DNA of 64,000 nt from Alistipes sp. (GCA_017938765.1 JAGBAX010000021.1:62001-126000), one strand, 5' to 3'. Counted from the stretch's first letter, positions 49,666 to 58,529 are shown. Translations and numbers: made by a program. The notes: a model not told the origin generated them from the letters alone.

Positions 49666-49752
49666 GGCTAACGCCGCGATTAAGCCGAGAGCAGAGACTG
49701 CTTGCAGGCTTTGCCGAGGCGGAGCGGTGAAGGGTCGCCAACGGCGAGCCAA
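49666..49752. repeat. 87-bp dispersed repeat, copy A
   Basis: Runs from GGCTAACGCCGCGATTAAGC to GGCGAGCCAA and is identical to 58443-58529 except for one base. It is more GC-rich than the surroundings. It lies between ruvB and the convergent PagL-like gene and has no coding frame in common between copies. Confidence 0.88.
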
Positions 49753-49755
49753 TAG

Positions 49756-51003
49756 CTACAACCTCACTCCGATTGAGAACTCAAGGTATTCAGCCTTGAT
49801 GCTATGCGACTTGATGGCAAAGCCGACAAAGGTATCGCCCAGCTTTGGAAAGTAGTATCTGAAGCCCGCCTTCTCGTAGTGCCAGCCACGCTCGCGGTCG
49901 CCCGCAGCCTTTGCCTCAGCGCCATTGACACCCTTATGGCGGTACGGGTATGCTCCTACAGCCACATGCACAGCGAAGTTACCCCAGTAGACCTCCTGCA
50001 CAACGGCAATACCGACAGAGAGAGGGTTATATCCAGGGCTGTTATCCACCGCCTCGTTGCCGTAGAATACTCTGTCACTCGCCTCAAGAGATTTCATATT
50101 GGAGGAGTAGAAAAGGTCCACACCCAAGCCAGTAGCATAGCGCATTGAGTAGCGGTAGAGGGCGTCAAAGCTGAGCGAGAACTTCGGATGCGCCTTTAGC
50201 CTATCTGCTGCCTCAAGTTTTTTTACAGGGTCGGCCTGACTCTCAACATAGGCGTTCCACTCTGCCATACAGGTGTGCAGACCACCACCCACGACAATCA
50301 TATAGTTCATACCTCGGTCGTAGTTACGCTCAAAGCCGTACTTGGTCTTGTACTTCTTGTAGTCATAATCTGCCACTCTATAGCGGGCAAAAACGCCCAC
50401 ACCCATACCATTAAGGGCCTCATTAGGCAGGCTCAAACGACCATTTGAGAAGTGGCGGAACATAAAGTTAGCACCCACCTCCCATCGCTTGCCGATATGC
50501 ACCTTGCCGAATACTCCCGCACCAAAGTATGCCATAAAGGGCGAGCTGAGCCAGTTGTTACCTGGGTTATTCACGGGGTCATACTTGTCAGGGTTGTATG
50601 TAACGCCAAAGTTTAGCAGATATCCTGCCGAGAAACGCCTTGTGCGCCACAGCGAGCGCTCAAAAGAGCCATAGGCAGAGTATAGATTGCCAAAGCGCGT
50701 CTGGTCGCTAAACTGAAAGTTTTCTACTCGCGCCACCGACACTCCTATATCTATCAGTGGAAATCCAAAGGCCTCGGCAAAGGGATTCTCACGCTCTGGA
50801 GATGTCTGTATACCTAATGCCACCTCGTAGTTCATATAGCCATACGAGGTGAGGTTTGGTCGGCTTTGTTCAATATCATAACCATACCATCCCTGCGCCG
50901 ATACAGTAAGGTCTTTGCTGCTCACACCCTTGGCAGCAACACTCTGAACACCCACCAGCACTATGCCGATGAGTAGTAGCGACTGAGTAAGTAGTTTATT
51001 CAT
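49756..51003 (-). CDS. Outer-membrane lipid A deacylase-like protein (PagL/acyloxyacyl hydrolase family)
   Basis: A 415-aa protein with a signal peptide (about 1-24, ending AAA/AKG) and amphipathic beta-strands suited to an outer-membrane barrel. The PagL active-site motif is visible as MFRHFSNGRLSLPNEALNG, with His184 and Ser186 the expected catalytic pair. It would remove a 3-O-acyl chain from lipid A. It is about twice the length of PagL because of extra loops, as often in Bacteroidota. The terminal residues FSIGVRL have the usual barrel end. Confidence 0.75.
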   Translation of the reverse strand: MNKLLTQSLLLIGIVLVGVQSVAAKGVSSKDLTVSAQGWYGYDIEQSRPNLTSYGYMNYEVALGIQTSPERENPFAEAFGFPLIDIGVSVARVENFQFSDQTRFGNLYSAYGSFERSLWRTRRFSAGYLLNFGVTYNPDKYDPVNNPGNNWLSSPFMAYFGAGVFGKVHIGKRWEVGANFMFRHFSNGRLSLPNEALNGMGVGVFARYRVADYDYKKYKTKYGFERNYDRGMNYMIVVGGGLHTCMAEWNAYVESQADPVKKLEAADRLKAHPKFSLSFDALYRYSMRYATGLGVDLFYSSNMKSLEASDRVFYGNEAVDNSPGYNPLSVGIAVVQEVYWGNFAVHVAVGAYPYRHKGVNGAEAKAAGDRERGWHYEKAGFRYYFPKLGDTFVGFAIKSHSIKAEYLEFSIGVRL

Positions 51004-51010
51004 ATAAGTT

Positions 51011-51130
51011 GACTATGCCGACACCTATGTAAGGCCGTTGGCTTTTTAGAGAACAATATAGACTACCGTCGGCGGAGCCGACACCTCTATAAGGCTAATA
51101 GCCAATGGCCAACGGCCAATGGCCAAAAAT
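51011..51130. repeat. Repeat-rich gap between HAD and PagL-like genes
   Basis: Contains two copies of GCCGACACCT-TATAAGGC (51018-51035, 51077-51095) and a run of GGCTAATAGCCAATGGCCAA units (51093-51124), the same module seen at 47849, 48431 and 49640-49670. No coding frame. Confidence 0.7.
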
Positions 51131-51132
51131 CC

Positions 51133-51795
51133 CTACCCCAACATCTTCTCAAGGCTATCAATAGTAACGCCCTCAAAGTTTGGCAGCAGTGCTATATCTC
51201 CCAGAGCGGACAAATCCTCTGGCGATATAGAGGATGTTGATAGTGCAACCACCTTACAGCCAGCAGCAAGACCCGCCTTGATGCCCGATATAGCATCCTC
51301 AAAGACCACACAATCCTCTGGAGCAAGTCCCATACGCTCACAGCAGGTGAGGAAAATCTCTGGATGAGGCTTGAAGTTCACCACATCATCACCGCAGACA
51401 TAGCCATCAAGTTTAGCATCAAGCTGACCCTCAGACCAGACAAACTCTGCATTTACGCGAGGTGCAGCAGAGCCTACATAGCACTTCACGCCCTTTGCTT
51501 TAGCATCTGCAAGCAGTAAGTCCAGACCCTCAGTAAGGGCGACATGACCAGCATAGAGCTCACGATAGATAGCCTCCTTCTCCTCCGAGAGGTACTGAAG
51601 TCCAAACTCATCTATAACCCACTGAGGGGCTACATTGAGAAATATCTCGTCGTTATGACGGCCGTAGAAACGGTTTGTCACTGGCTGCAACAGCTCATAG
51701 CCGTGACGCGCCGCCTGCGTATCAAATGCCTTCATATGGTACGGCATATTCTGAATCAGCGTGCCGTCCATATCAAAAATAAGTCCCTTAATCAT
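51133..51795 (-). CDS. HAD-superfamily hydrolase (beta-phosphoglucomutase-like)
   Basis: A 220-aa cytoplasmic phosphatase or phosphomutase. Motif I is IFDMDGTLIQN at the N terminus (nucleophile Asp9 and Asp11), motif II is YVGSAAPR near residue 107 with Ser, motif III is the Lys in NFKPHPEIFL and motif IV is VFEDAISGIKAG. The helical cap lies between motifs I and II, as in the PgmB/GPP subgroup. Sugar phosphates are the likely substrate. It is 6 bases after aroB in the same operon. Confidence 0.9.
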   Translation of the reverse strand: MIKGLIFDMDGTLIQNMPYHMKAFDTQAARHGYELLQPVTNRFYGRHNDEIFLNVAPQWVIDEFGLQYLSEEKEAIYRELYAGHVALTEGLDLLLADAKAKGVKCYVGSAAPRVNAEFVWSEGQLDAKLDGYVCGDDVVNFKPHPEIFLTCCERMGLAPEDCVVFEDAISGIKAGLAAGCKVVALSTSSISPEDLSALGDIALLPNFEGVTIDSLEKMLG

Positions 51796-51801
51796 ATCTC
51801 A

Positions 51802-52809
51802 CTATTTATTAAACATCTCTTCTAACTCCACCAATGTCACAGCCATATCCTTGACCTCTCCGATAGCTGTCGGCACAATAAGGTGCAGAGTGCTATTCTC
51901 GCGCTTCTTATCCTTGCCTATAGCCTCCATAAGGTCGGCAGTAAATGGAAAGGCAACCTTGAAGCCGTAACTCTCAAAAAGCCTTACGATACGCTCCGCT
52001 TCGTTGCCACTCAATAGTCCATTGCTACAAGCCATACGCGCCACCATAACAGTACCAAAGGCCACAGCCTCGCCGTGATTGTAGTAGTTCCCTGGCCTAC
52101 TCTCTATGGCGTGAGCAAGAGTATGTCCGAGGTTAAGCACGCGACGAAGACCCGCCTCGCGCTCATCCTTTGAGACAATATCAAGTTTTATCTCTACCGC
52201 CCTCCTTACAACCTCCTCAAGAGCCTGTAGGTTATCCCTCCAGTAGTCTACACTCTTATCCTCAAGCACCTTAAAGAGCATCGGGTCGCAGATAATTGCC
52301 GCCTTGATAATCTCGGCAAGGCCTGCGCAGAACTCTCTTATGGGCAGTGTTTTGAGCAGCTGTACATCGCAAACGACAAACTTCGGCTGGCAGAAAGTGC
52401 CTACCATATTCTTATACCCAGCCACATTGACACCGTTCTTACCACCTATAGCTGCATCTACCTGCGCCAGAAGCGTTGTTGCCACAAAACCAAACTCCAC
52501 ACCGCGCATATATGTTGAGGCTACAAAGCCAGTGATATCTGTCACTATGCCGCCACCAACGCCTACAATCATCGTATGACGGTCAGCACCCCTACTGATA
52601 AGCTCACAGTATACCTGCTCTGCGCTCTCAAGGCTCTTGTTCCTCTCGCCCGTACCTATAATGATATGTTCATACTGCTGTATAAGCTCACCACAGCACT
52701 CACAGAGATTTTCGTCCGTAATAACAATAACCCTACGACCAGCCGTCAGTTCCTTGAGAAGATTTACCGCCCTGCCGACATAAACATAGCTATTATCTAT
52801 TCTACCCAT
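51802..52809 (-). CDS. aroB: 3-Dehydroquinate synthase
   Basis: Second enzyme of the shikimate pathway, NAD- and metal-dependent. I start it at the ATG at 52809 (335 aa, MGRIDNSYVYVG) because a strong -7 box at 52843-52850 would place the mRNA start inside the longer frame; that extension looks like a false signal peptide. Motifs are GVGGGIVTDITGFVASTYMRG, TTLLAQVDAAIGGKNGVN, GLAEIIKAA, and the metal-binding LNLGHTLAHAIE and NHGEAVAFG. It diverges from typA. Confidence 0.93.
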   Translation of the reverse strand: MGRIDNSYVYVGRAVNLLKELTAGRRVIVITDENLCECCGELIQQYEHIIIGTGERNKSLESAEQVYCELISRGADRHTMIVGVGGGIVTDITGFVASTYMRGVEFGFVATTLLAQVDAAIGGKNGVNVAGYKNMVGTFCQPKFVVCDVQLLKTLPIREFCAGLAEIIKAAIICDPMLFKVLEDKSVDYWRDNLQALEEVVRRAVEIKLDIVSKDEREAGLRRVLNLGHTLAHAIESRPGNYYNHGEAVAFGTVMVARMACSNGLLSGNEAERIVRLFESYGFKVAFPFTADLMEAIGKDKKRENSTLHLIVPTAIGEVKDMAVTLVELEEMFNK

Positions 52810-52842
52810 AACTTTTGCAACTGTTGAGGTTAAAATGATAGA

Positions 52843-52850
52843 CAAAAGTA
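52843..52850 (-). promoter_or_regulatory. -7 element TACTTTTG of aroB
   Basis: An exact TAnnTTTG match on the minus strand, 33 bases before the chosen start. It decides against the upstream ATG at 52863. Confidence 0.62.
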
Positions 52851-52873
52851 ATACATTTTTCATAGAAAATTGC

Positions 52874-52881
52874 TAACTTTG
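52874..52881 (+). promoter_or_regulatory. -7 element TAACTTTG of typA
   Basis: An exact TAnnTTTG match 20 bases before the typA ATG. It faces away from the aroB promoter 23 bp away. Confidence 0.65.
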
Positions 52882-52901
52882 CGCGTTAAATATCTTTTTT
52901 T

Positions 52902-54701
52902 ATGCAGAAACTAAGAAATATCGCAATCATCGCCCACGTAGATCACGGCAAGACTACGCTGGTAGACAAGATGATTCTGGCTGGCAACCTGCTCCGCGAG
53001 GCCTCAAAGACAGGCGAGTTGGTGCTGGACAATAACGACATTGAGCGTGAACGAGGCATTACCATTCTGTCAAAGAATGTCTCGGTGATATACAAGGATT
53101 ACAAAATCAATATCATTGACACCCCAGGTCACGCCGACTTTGGTGGCGAGGTGGAGCGCGTGCTCAATATGTGTGACGGTGTGCTGCTGCTTGTAGATGC
53201 CTTTGAGGGCACTATGCCTCAGACCCGCTTTGTGCTTCAGAAGGCGCTTATGCTGGGCAAGAAGCCTATCGTTGTTATCAATAAGGTAGACAAGCCAAAC
53301 TGCCGCCCAGAGGTTGTAAACGAGCAGGTCTTTGACCTTATGTTTACCCTTGATGCCACAGAGGAGCAGCTTGACTATAAGACTATCTACGGCTCGGCAA
53401 AGCAGGGCTGGATGTCGCATAAGTGGAACGAGAAGACCGACTCTATTCAGCCGCTTCTTGACGCTATCATTGACGAGATACCAGAGCCACAAACTGCCGA
53501 GGGTACACCGCAGATGCTTATCACCTCGCTTGAGTACTCATCCTATATCGGCCGTATTGCTGTAGGTAAACTCACTCGCGGAAACCTTGTATCGGGTCAG
53601 ACCGTGACTCTTGCAAAGCGCGATGGCGTTACACGAGTAAAGACCAAGATTAAGGAGCTGATGGTCTTTGAGGGACTGGGTAAGAAGAAGGTTGACAGAG
53701 TAGAGTGTGGCGAGATTTGCGCCCTTGTTGGCATTGAGGGCTTTGAGATTGGCGATACTATCTGCGATGCGGAGAATCCAGAGCCACTGCCACCAATCAA
53801 GATTGACGAGCCGACAATGTCTATGCTCTTTACCATTAACAACTCCCCATTCTTTGGCAAGGATGGTAAGTATGTCACCTCGCGCCACATCAAGGAGCGC
53901 CTTGACCACGAGCTTGAGAAGAACCTCGCCCTGCGCGTAGAGCCTGGTCAGAATGCAGACTCGTTTGTTGTCTACGGTCGTGGTGTGCTGCACCTTTCAG
54001 TGCTTATTGAGACTATGCGCCGTGAGGGCTATGAGCTGCAAGTAGGTCAGCCAAAGGTAATTATCAAGCAGATTGACGGACAAAAGTGCGAGCCTATTGA
54101 GGAGATGACAATTGACTGCCCAGATGAGGTTGCAGGAACAGTTATTGAGTTATCAACACGCCGCAAGGGTGTGCTTACCAATATGGAGTCTAACAACGGC
54201 CGTACACGCCTTGAGTTTGACATCCCTTCACGAGGCATTATCGGTCTGCGCTCCAATATGCTTACAGCAACGGCTGGCGAGGCTATTATGTCACACCGTC
54301 TGAAGGGCTTTGAGCCCTATGTTGGCGATATTGAGATGCGCACAAACGGCTCTATTATCGCTTCTGAGACTGGTACGGCATACGCCTACTCTATTGACAA
54401 ACTTCAGGACCGAGGTCGCTTCTTCATCTCTCCTATGGAGGAGGTCTATATGGGTCAGGTTATCGGCGAGCATACTCGTGGCAACGACATTACAGTCAAT
54501 GTCACCAAGTCCAAGCAGCTGACCAATATGCGCGCATCAGGCTCTGACGAGAAGGCCTCTATCGCTCCACCGAAGGTCTTTACCCTTGAGGAGGCGCTTG
54601 AGTATATCAAGGAGGATGAGTATGTTGAGGTAACACCAAAGGCTATGCGCCTGCGAAAGATACTCCTCAATGAAGTAGACCGTAAACGAGCAGCTAAATA
54701 A
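52902..54701 (+). CDS. typA: Ribosome-associated GTPase TypA/BipA
   Basis: A translational GTPase of the EF-G group acting in ribosome assembly and stress or cold adaptation. In 599 aa: G1 AHVDHGKTT at 11-19, G2 RERGITI, G3 DTPGHADFGGEVER, G4 NKVDKP, then EF-G-like domains II, III and V and the BipA-specific C-terminal domain (about 480-599, IGEHTRGNDITVNVTKSKQLTNMRASGSDEK). The length is standard. Confidence 0.97.
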   Translation: MQKLRNIAIIAHVDHGKTTLVDKMILAGNLLREASKTGELVLDNNDIERERGITILSKNVSVIYKDYKINIIDTPGHADFGGEVERVLNMCDGVLLLVDAFEGTMPQTRFVLQKALMLGKKPIVVINKVDKPNCRPEVVNEQVFDLMFTLDATEEQLDYKTIYGSAKQGWMSHKWNEKTDSIQPLLDAIIDEIPEPQTAEGTPQMLITSLEYSSYIGRIAVGKLTRGNLVSGQTVTLAKRDGVTRVKTKIKELMVFEGLGKKKVDRVECGEICALVGIEGFEIGDTICDAENPEPLPPIKIDEPTMSMLFTINNSPFFGKDGKYVTSRHIKERLDHELEKNLALRVEPGQNADSFVVYGRGVLHLSVLIETMRREGYELQVGQPKVIIKQIDGQKCEPIEEMTIDCPDEVAGTVIELSTRRKGVLTNMESNNGRTRLEFDIPSRGIIGLRSNMLTATAGEAIMSHRLKGFEPYVGDIEMRTNGSIIASETGTAYAYSIDKLQDRGRFFISPMEEVYMGQVIGEHTRGNDITVNVTKSKQLTNMRASGSDEKASIAPPKVFTLEEALEYIKEDEYVEVTPKAMRLRKILLNEVDRKRAAK

Positions 54702-54713
54702 CAACCTAAAAAT

Positions 54714-55682
54714 ATGAAAAAGTTAATACTTGCAATTATGGCAACAGCAGCGATGTTTGGTTGTGCATCTACTCCAAAGAGTGAGGCAACCCCTGCAAAG
54801 GTCTATATGACCACCGATATTTCAGCCGAGGGTCTTGTGCGTGTATACGAGGCACTTGGTGTTGAGGCTACTGGCAAGGTAGCCGTAAAGATTAGCACAG
54901 GCGAGCCTGGTGGTAAGAACTACCTCAAGCCAGCTCTTATCAAGGACCTTGTTCAGAAGGTTGGCGGCACTATCGTTGAGTGTAACACAGCCTATGCAGG
55001 TCGCCGCAACACTACCGAGGCGCACCTTGAGGCTGCTCGTGAGCACGGATTCTTTGACATTGCCAATGTAGACATTATGGATGCCGAGGGGGAGATTAAG
55101 ATTCCTGTCAAGGATACAACCCACATCAAGTACAACATCGTGGGTAAGAACTTGGCTTCTTACGACTTTATGATTAACCTTGCGCACTTCAAGGGTCACG
55201 CTATGGGAGGCTTTGGTGGCGTGCTGAAGAATCAGTCTATCGGCAACGCATCCTCTCGCGGTAAGGCGTACATCCACTCTGCGGGTCGCAATGAGGAGGT
55301 GGCAAAGATTTGGAAGTTCACTGACGACCAGATTGGCTTCCTTGAGTCTATGGCTGCTGCAGCACAGTCTGTTCACGACTACTTTGGTAATGGCGAGCGC
55401 ATTATCTACATCAATGTGATGAACAATATGTCTATTGACTGCGACTGCGACTCACACCCTGCAGACCCACTGCTCAAGGATGTAGGTATCCTTGCATCTA
55501 CAGACCCAGTGGCTCTTGATAAGGCTTGCCTTGACATTGTCTTCAACATTGAGCCTACTGAGGGTAACGACAACGGCCCACTGCTTGAGCGCATCGCCTC
55601 AAAGCACGGTACTCACATCGTTGACTACGCCGAGCAAATAGGCCTTGGCTCAAAGCAGTACGAGCTGGTAAATATTGACTGA
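54714..55682 (+). CDS. DUF362 lipoprotein (iron-sulfur-related family)
   Basis: A 322-aa exported lipoprotein (lipobox FGC, Cys16) of the DUF362 family. Recognisable segments are VAVKISTGEPGGKNYLKPALIKDLV, TAYAGRRNTTEAHLEAAREHGF, INLAHFKGHAMGGFGGVLKNQSIG and DCDCDSHPADPLLKDVGILASTDPVALDKAC. DUF362 proteins occur with iron-sulfur proteins in anaerobes; the role is unclear. No 4Fe-4S ferredoxin motif is present. It ends in TGA, and an open in-frame segment continues directly behind. Confidence 0.88.
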   Translation: MKKLILAIMATAAMFGCASTPKSEATPAKVYMTTDISAEGLVRVYEALGVEATGKVAVKISTGEPGGKNYLKPALIKDLVQKVGGTIVECNTAYAGRRNTTEAHLEAAREHGFFDIANVDIMDAEGEIKIPVKDTTHIKYNIVGKNLASYDFMINLAHFKGHAMGGFGGVLKNQSIGNASSRGKAYIHSAGRNEEVAKIWKFTDDQIGFLESMAAAAQSVHDYFGNGERIIYINVMNNMSIDCDCDSHPADPLLKDVGILASTDPVALDKACLDIVFNIEPTEGNDNGPLLERIASKHGTHIVDYAEQIGLGSKQYELVNID

Positions 55683-56216
55683 ATAGCACAACGGGCAGCC
55701 GTTACACGCATCGTTGAGTCACATCCCAAGGCTACGCTGCAGGATATCTACAAGAGTTGCTTTCAGGACCGCTTTGGTGTAGCACACGCACTGACAGATA
55801 GAGAGCGTGTTGTTGAGTATATCAAGCGTGAGACCGAGAGTGCTGTAACCTTTGAGACCGACTATGCAGAGCCGTGTGGCTGGCGCGGTAACTTTGTCCG
55901 CATAAACCTCAAGGCTGTTGCTGAAGGTAAAATCTCGGCCGAGACCCTCGCCGATGCCTTTATAGCGAGTGCTATTGAGGTTACAGAGGCCGACTTGGAG
56001 GCGTGGAAGTGCGAGTGGCAGAGGATTGAGAGTTGCGTACGCGGCATCTACCCTACCCTTGAGGGTCTTGAGGAAGATAGCAAGGCTATAGCGCAGTTAC
56101 TATCCGAGGGCAAGTATGTTATGCACCACAGCTGTCACTATAACGCCGCCTATGCACCCCACTACCGCATAGTGAGCCGTAAAGAGTACGAGAAACTTAA
56201 AAATATACTAAAATGA
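55683..56216 (+). pseudogene. Start-less 177-codon cistron directly behind the DUF362 TGA
   Basis: The frame stays open for 177 codons after the TGA, and its codon use and protein sequence look genuine: RIVESHPKATLQDIYKSCFQDRFGVAHAL, then ETDYAEPCGWRGNFVRINL and HHSCHYNAAYAPHYRIVSRKEY. It resembles a small Bacteroidales protein family I recall as stand-alone, of unknown function. There is no ATG, GTG or TTG before codon 102. The first codon after TGA is ATA; if it were ATG the protein would begin MAQRAAVTRIVESHP, as expected. Either the start was lost by one mutation, ATA is used, or the TGA is read through. The final TGA overlaps the next ATG. Confidence 0.65.
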
Positions 56217-57805
56217 GAAAACTAATCACTTCACTTGTAGCCATTTTGGGCATAACTGCCTACGCTACAGCACAGACTGCCGATGTATCGGGTACTATCC
56301 GCACCACAGCAGGCACTCCTATCTCGGGTGTTGTCGTAACAGACGGATATACCGTAACAGCAACCGATGCCGAGGGTAAGTACTCCTTCAACCGACACGA
56401 GGAGGCTGCCTATGTCTACTACTCTATCCCTGCAGAGTATCGCGTACCACTTCGTCAGGGTCACCCTTGCTTCTACAAGAAGCTCACTGACGACAAGGTC
56501 TACGACTTTGTTCTCCATCCACTTAAGGGCGGAGCAGAAAAGGACTTCCGCCTTATTATGGTTGCCGACCCGCAGTGTCAGAATCTGCGCCATGTATACC
56601 GTTTCCACTCCGAGACCGCGCCAGATTTGCGCAAGACTGCCAAGAAGAGCAAGACCCCTTGCTACGCTGTCTCATTAGGCGATATTGTCTACTCTGAGGG
56701 TCCTCGCAATGCTAACTACCTTATGCCGATGATTAAGGAGGAGATGAGAGCCGAGAATATCGGTATGCCGATGTTCCAGACCATTGGTAACCACGACTGC
56801 GACTATGAGCCAGTGGCTACGGGCAAGCGCAACTCTACCCCTACAGTGCGCCTGCAGCGTATGTTTGAGGCTACCTTTGGTCCTATAGACTACTCTTGGA
56901 ATCGTGGTAATGTGCATATCGTGAGTATGAACGACATTGTCTACGACGATATCAACAACTTCAAGAAGTATCACGGCGACTTTACCGACAAGCAGGTAGA
57001 GTGGCTGCGTAAGGATTTGAGCTATGTGTCAAAGGATAAGATGGTTGTCTTCTGCGTACACATCCCATTAGAGCATATGCGCAAATCTCCTCGCGTGCAG
57101 GCTGTGCTGAAGATGCTCTCGGAGTATGCCGAGTGTAAGATTATGTCGGGACACACCCACTACACCCGCCGCTATACCCACAAGAATGGCATCCACGAGT
57201 ATATCCTCGGTGCTGCATCTGGCTGCTGGTGGTGGAGCCGTAACAATGGCGACGGAACACCTAACGGCTACGGCATCTTTGATATCAAGGATGGCCGCCT
57301 TGCAGACCACCGCTATAAGGGTACAGGCTTTGATATTGACTACCAGCTGCGCCTCTATCGCGGAAATGCGACCTTTGGAGGCAAGCACGAGCAGCCTACA
57401 CTGCCATTTGGTGCTGATAAGATTCTTGCCAATGTGTGGTTTGCAGATAAGGATTGGAAGGTAGAGCTTTATGAGGATGGCAAGCTGTCGGGCGAGATGA
57501 AGAAGATGAAGCCATCTCCATTTCGCGGTGATGAACACCCAAGCCTTGAGTCAAGCAAGGACTGGTGGGCTATCGGCTACCATACGGGCGTTGTTGGTCG
57601 CGGACATAAGAAGGGTAGCACCCGTAAGAACTACTGCGTACCTTGCCACCATATGTATATCTATACGCTCAAAAACCCTAACGCGAAGGTTAAGGTTGTA
57701 GCCACCGACGACAAGGGCCGCAAGTATACCTGCGACTATGTCATTGAAAATGCCGACTATAGCCTCGCTGCCCCAAAGGAGTATAAGACGACTGAGGTCT
57801 GGTAG
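56213..57805 (+). CDS. Secreted calcineurin-like metallophosphoesterase
   Basis: A 530-aa exported protein (signal peptide about 1-20, ending ATA-QT). It has an N-terminal carboxypeptidase-regulatory-like/MetallophosN domain (about 22-105), the dinuclear-metal phosphoesterase core with MVADPQCQN, SLGDIVY, TIGNHDCDY, CVHIPLEH and MSGHTHYTRR, and a C-terminal beta-domain of the MetallophosC type (about 360-525). The substrate is unknown. The usual Asp-x-His of motif I reads DPQCQ here, so the first metal site may be atypical. It is coupled to the cistron upstream by an ATGA overlap. Confidence 0.9.
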   Translation: MRKLITSLVAILGITAYATAQTADVSGTIRTTAGTPISGVVVTDGYTVTATDAEGKYSFNRHEEAAYVYYSIPAEYRVPLRQGHPCFYKKLTDDKVYDFVLHPLKGGAEKDFRLIMVADPQCQNLRHVYRFHSETAPDLRKTAKKSKTPCYAVSLGDIVYSEGPRNANYLMPMIKEEMRAENIGMPMFQTIGNHDCDYEPVATGKRNSTPTVRLQRMFEATFGPIDYSWNRGNVHIVSMNDIVYDDINNFKKYHGDFTDKQVEWLRKDLSYVSKDKMVVFCVHIPLEHMRKSPRVQAVLKMLSEYAECKIMSGHTHYTRRYTHKNGIHEYILGAASGCWWWSRNNGDGTPNGYGIFDIKDGRLADHRYKGTGFDIDYQLRLYRGNATFGGKHEQPTLPFGADKILANVWFADKDWKVELYEDGKLSGEMKKMKPSPFRGDEHPSLESSKDWWAIGYHTGVVGRGHKKGSTRKNYCVPCHHMYIYTLKNPNAKVKVVATDDKGRKYTCDYVIENADYSLAAPKEYKTTEVW

Positions 57806-57819
57806 GATAACGCAGAACA

Positions 57820-57893
57820 GAGAATTTAGGGAGTTTAGTGAAGTTAGAGTCAATCTCCAACCTCATTAAACTCCCTAATCTCATTAAATTCTC
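57820..57893. terminator. Long inverted repeat after the phosphoesterase
   Basis: AGAGAATTTAGGGAGTTTA pairs with TAAACTCCCTAA and TAAATTCTCT further on, through a bulge. A related sequence lies at 49600-49636, so this is also a dispersed repeat. It separates two convergent genes and may terminate both, though the T-run is weak. Confidence 0.5.
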
Positions 57894-57901
57894 TTTGTAA
57901 G

Positions 57902-58399
57902 TTACTCTGTCACTGCTCGGCGGCTCTTTTTGCGCATATCAATTATTGCTATCTGCGCCTTTGTCTGTTGTTTGACTCGGTAGAGTTTGTAGCTACAGAA
58001 CAGAAACACAATCCACATCACTGCTGACCACGCGCAGATGTGCCACATGCGCTCCCAGTTGCTATTTATGCCCGTAAGGTATAGTATCATCGGTGTAGCA
58101 GTCCACGTAACGGCTGTCATCCCCGTTGCCCAGGCAGAACGGCTCCAGCGAGACATAGGACATAGCTTGTGATAGTATCGGTAGAAGCTACAGATAATCA
58201 GCACTATAGCAACAGAGGTAATAACCTCCTCCTTATAGGGAAAGTCGGCAACCCAACTGAACTTATCAGCTCTGACAACCATTATCGTGGCAAGACAGAG
58301 CATCAAATCTGCCCAACTGAGTTTTCCACTATCAGGGTCGGGCTTGGAGAGTCTACGCCCCTTATTACCCCAACCAAAGAATTTACCACTGCGTTTCAT
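57902..58399 (-). CDS. Membrane protein, paralog of the next gene upstream
   Basis: A 165-aa protein from the ATG at 58399 (a TTG at 58411 would only add four residues). It has about four membrane segments (about 30-45, 60-75, 95-113, 122-142) and a basic cytoplasmic tail AQIAIIDMRKKSRRAV. The second half closely resembles the 58533-59033 product: WTATPMILYLTGIN and AVMWIVFLFCSYKLY against WTVLPIVLYLTEVE and AMWIGFAVSLYLF, with IIDMRKKSRR against AIMDMKIRTRR. I do not recognise the family. It is the last gene of the SPFH operon, after an 87-bp repeat. Confidence 0.75.
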   Translation of the reverse strand: MKRSGKFFGWGNKGRRLSKPDPDSGKLSWADLMLCLATIMVVRADKFSWVADFPYKEEVITSVAIVLIICSFYRYYHKLCPMSRWSRSAWATGMTAVTWTATPMILYLTGINSNWERMWHICAWSAVMWIVFLFCSYKLYRVKQQTKAQIAIIDMRKKSRRAVTE

Positions 58400-58442
58400 A
58401 GCAAGTATCAATTTGTTCTGACTGTTATCTGTACTCTAAAAA

Positions 58443-58529
58443 GGCTAACGCCGCGATTAAGCCGAGAGCAGAGACTGCTTGCAGGCTTTGCCGAGGCGGA
58501 GCGGTGAAGGGTCGCCAAAGGCGAGCCAA
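58443..58529. repeat. 87-bp dispersed repeat, copy B, with GTTATCTGTACTCT module
   Basis: Identical to 49666-49752 except for one base. It is preceded by GTTATCTGTACTCTAAAAAG (58430 on), which also occurs at 48345 next to a GGCTAATGG module. It interrupts the operon between the two paralogous membrane protein genes. Confidence 0.88.

Noticed and set aside
52810..52863. Longer aroB with an apparent signal peptide
   Set aside because: The -7 box at 52843-52850 would put the mRNA start inside this extension, and a dehydroquinate synthase should be cytoplasmic.
54714..55682. Selenocysteine at the DUF362 TGA
   Set aside because: The hairpin after the TGA is short (5-bp stem, 4-base loop) and too close for a typical bacterial SECIS. 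I see no selenoprotein-type context, and the family normally ends at this point.
14935..56216. Genome-wide reassignment of UGA to an amino acid, suggested by two in-frame TGA codons
   Set aside because: TGA also ends genes in ATGA overlaps with the next start (56213-56216 and, on the minus strand, 59030-59033), and no other long gene in the window contains an internal TGA. Local events explain the two cases better.
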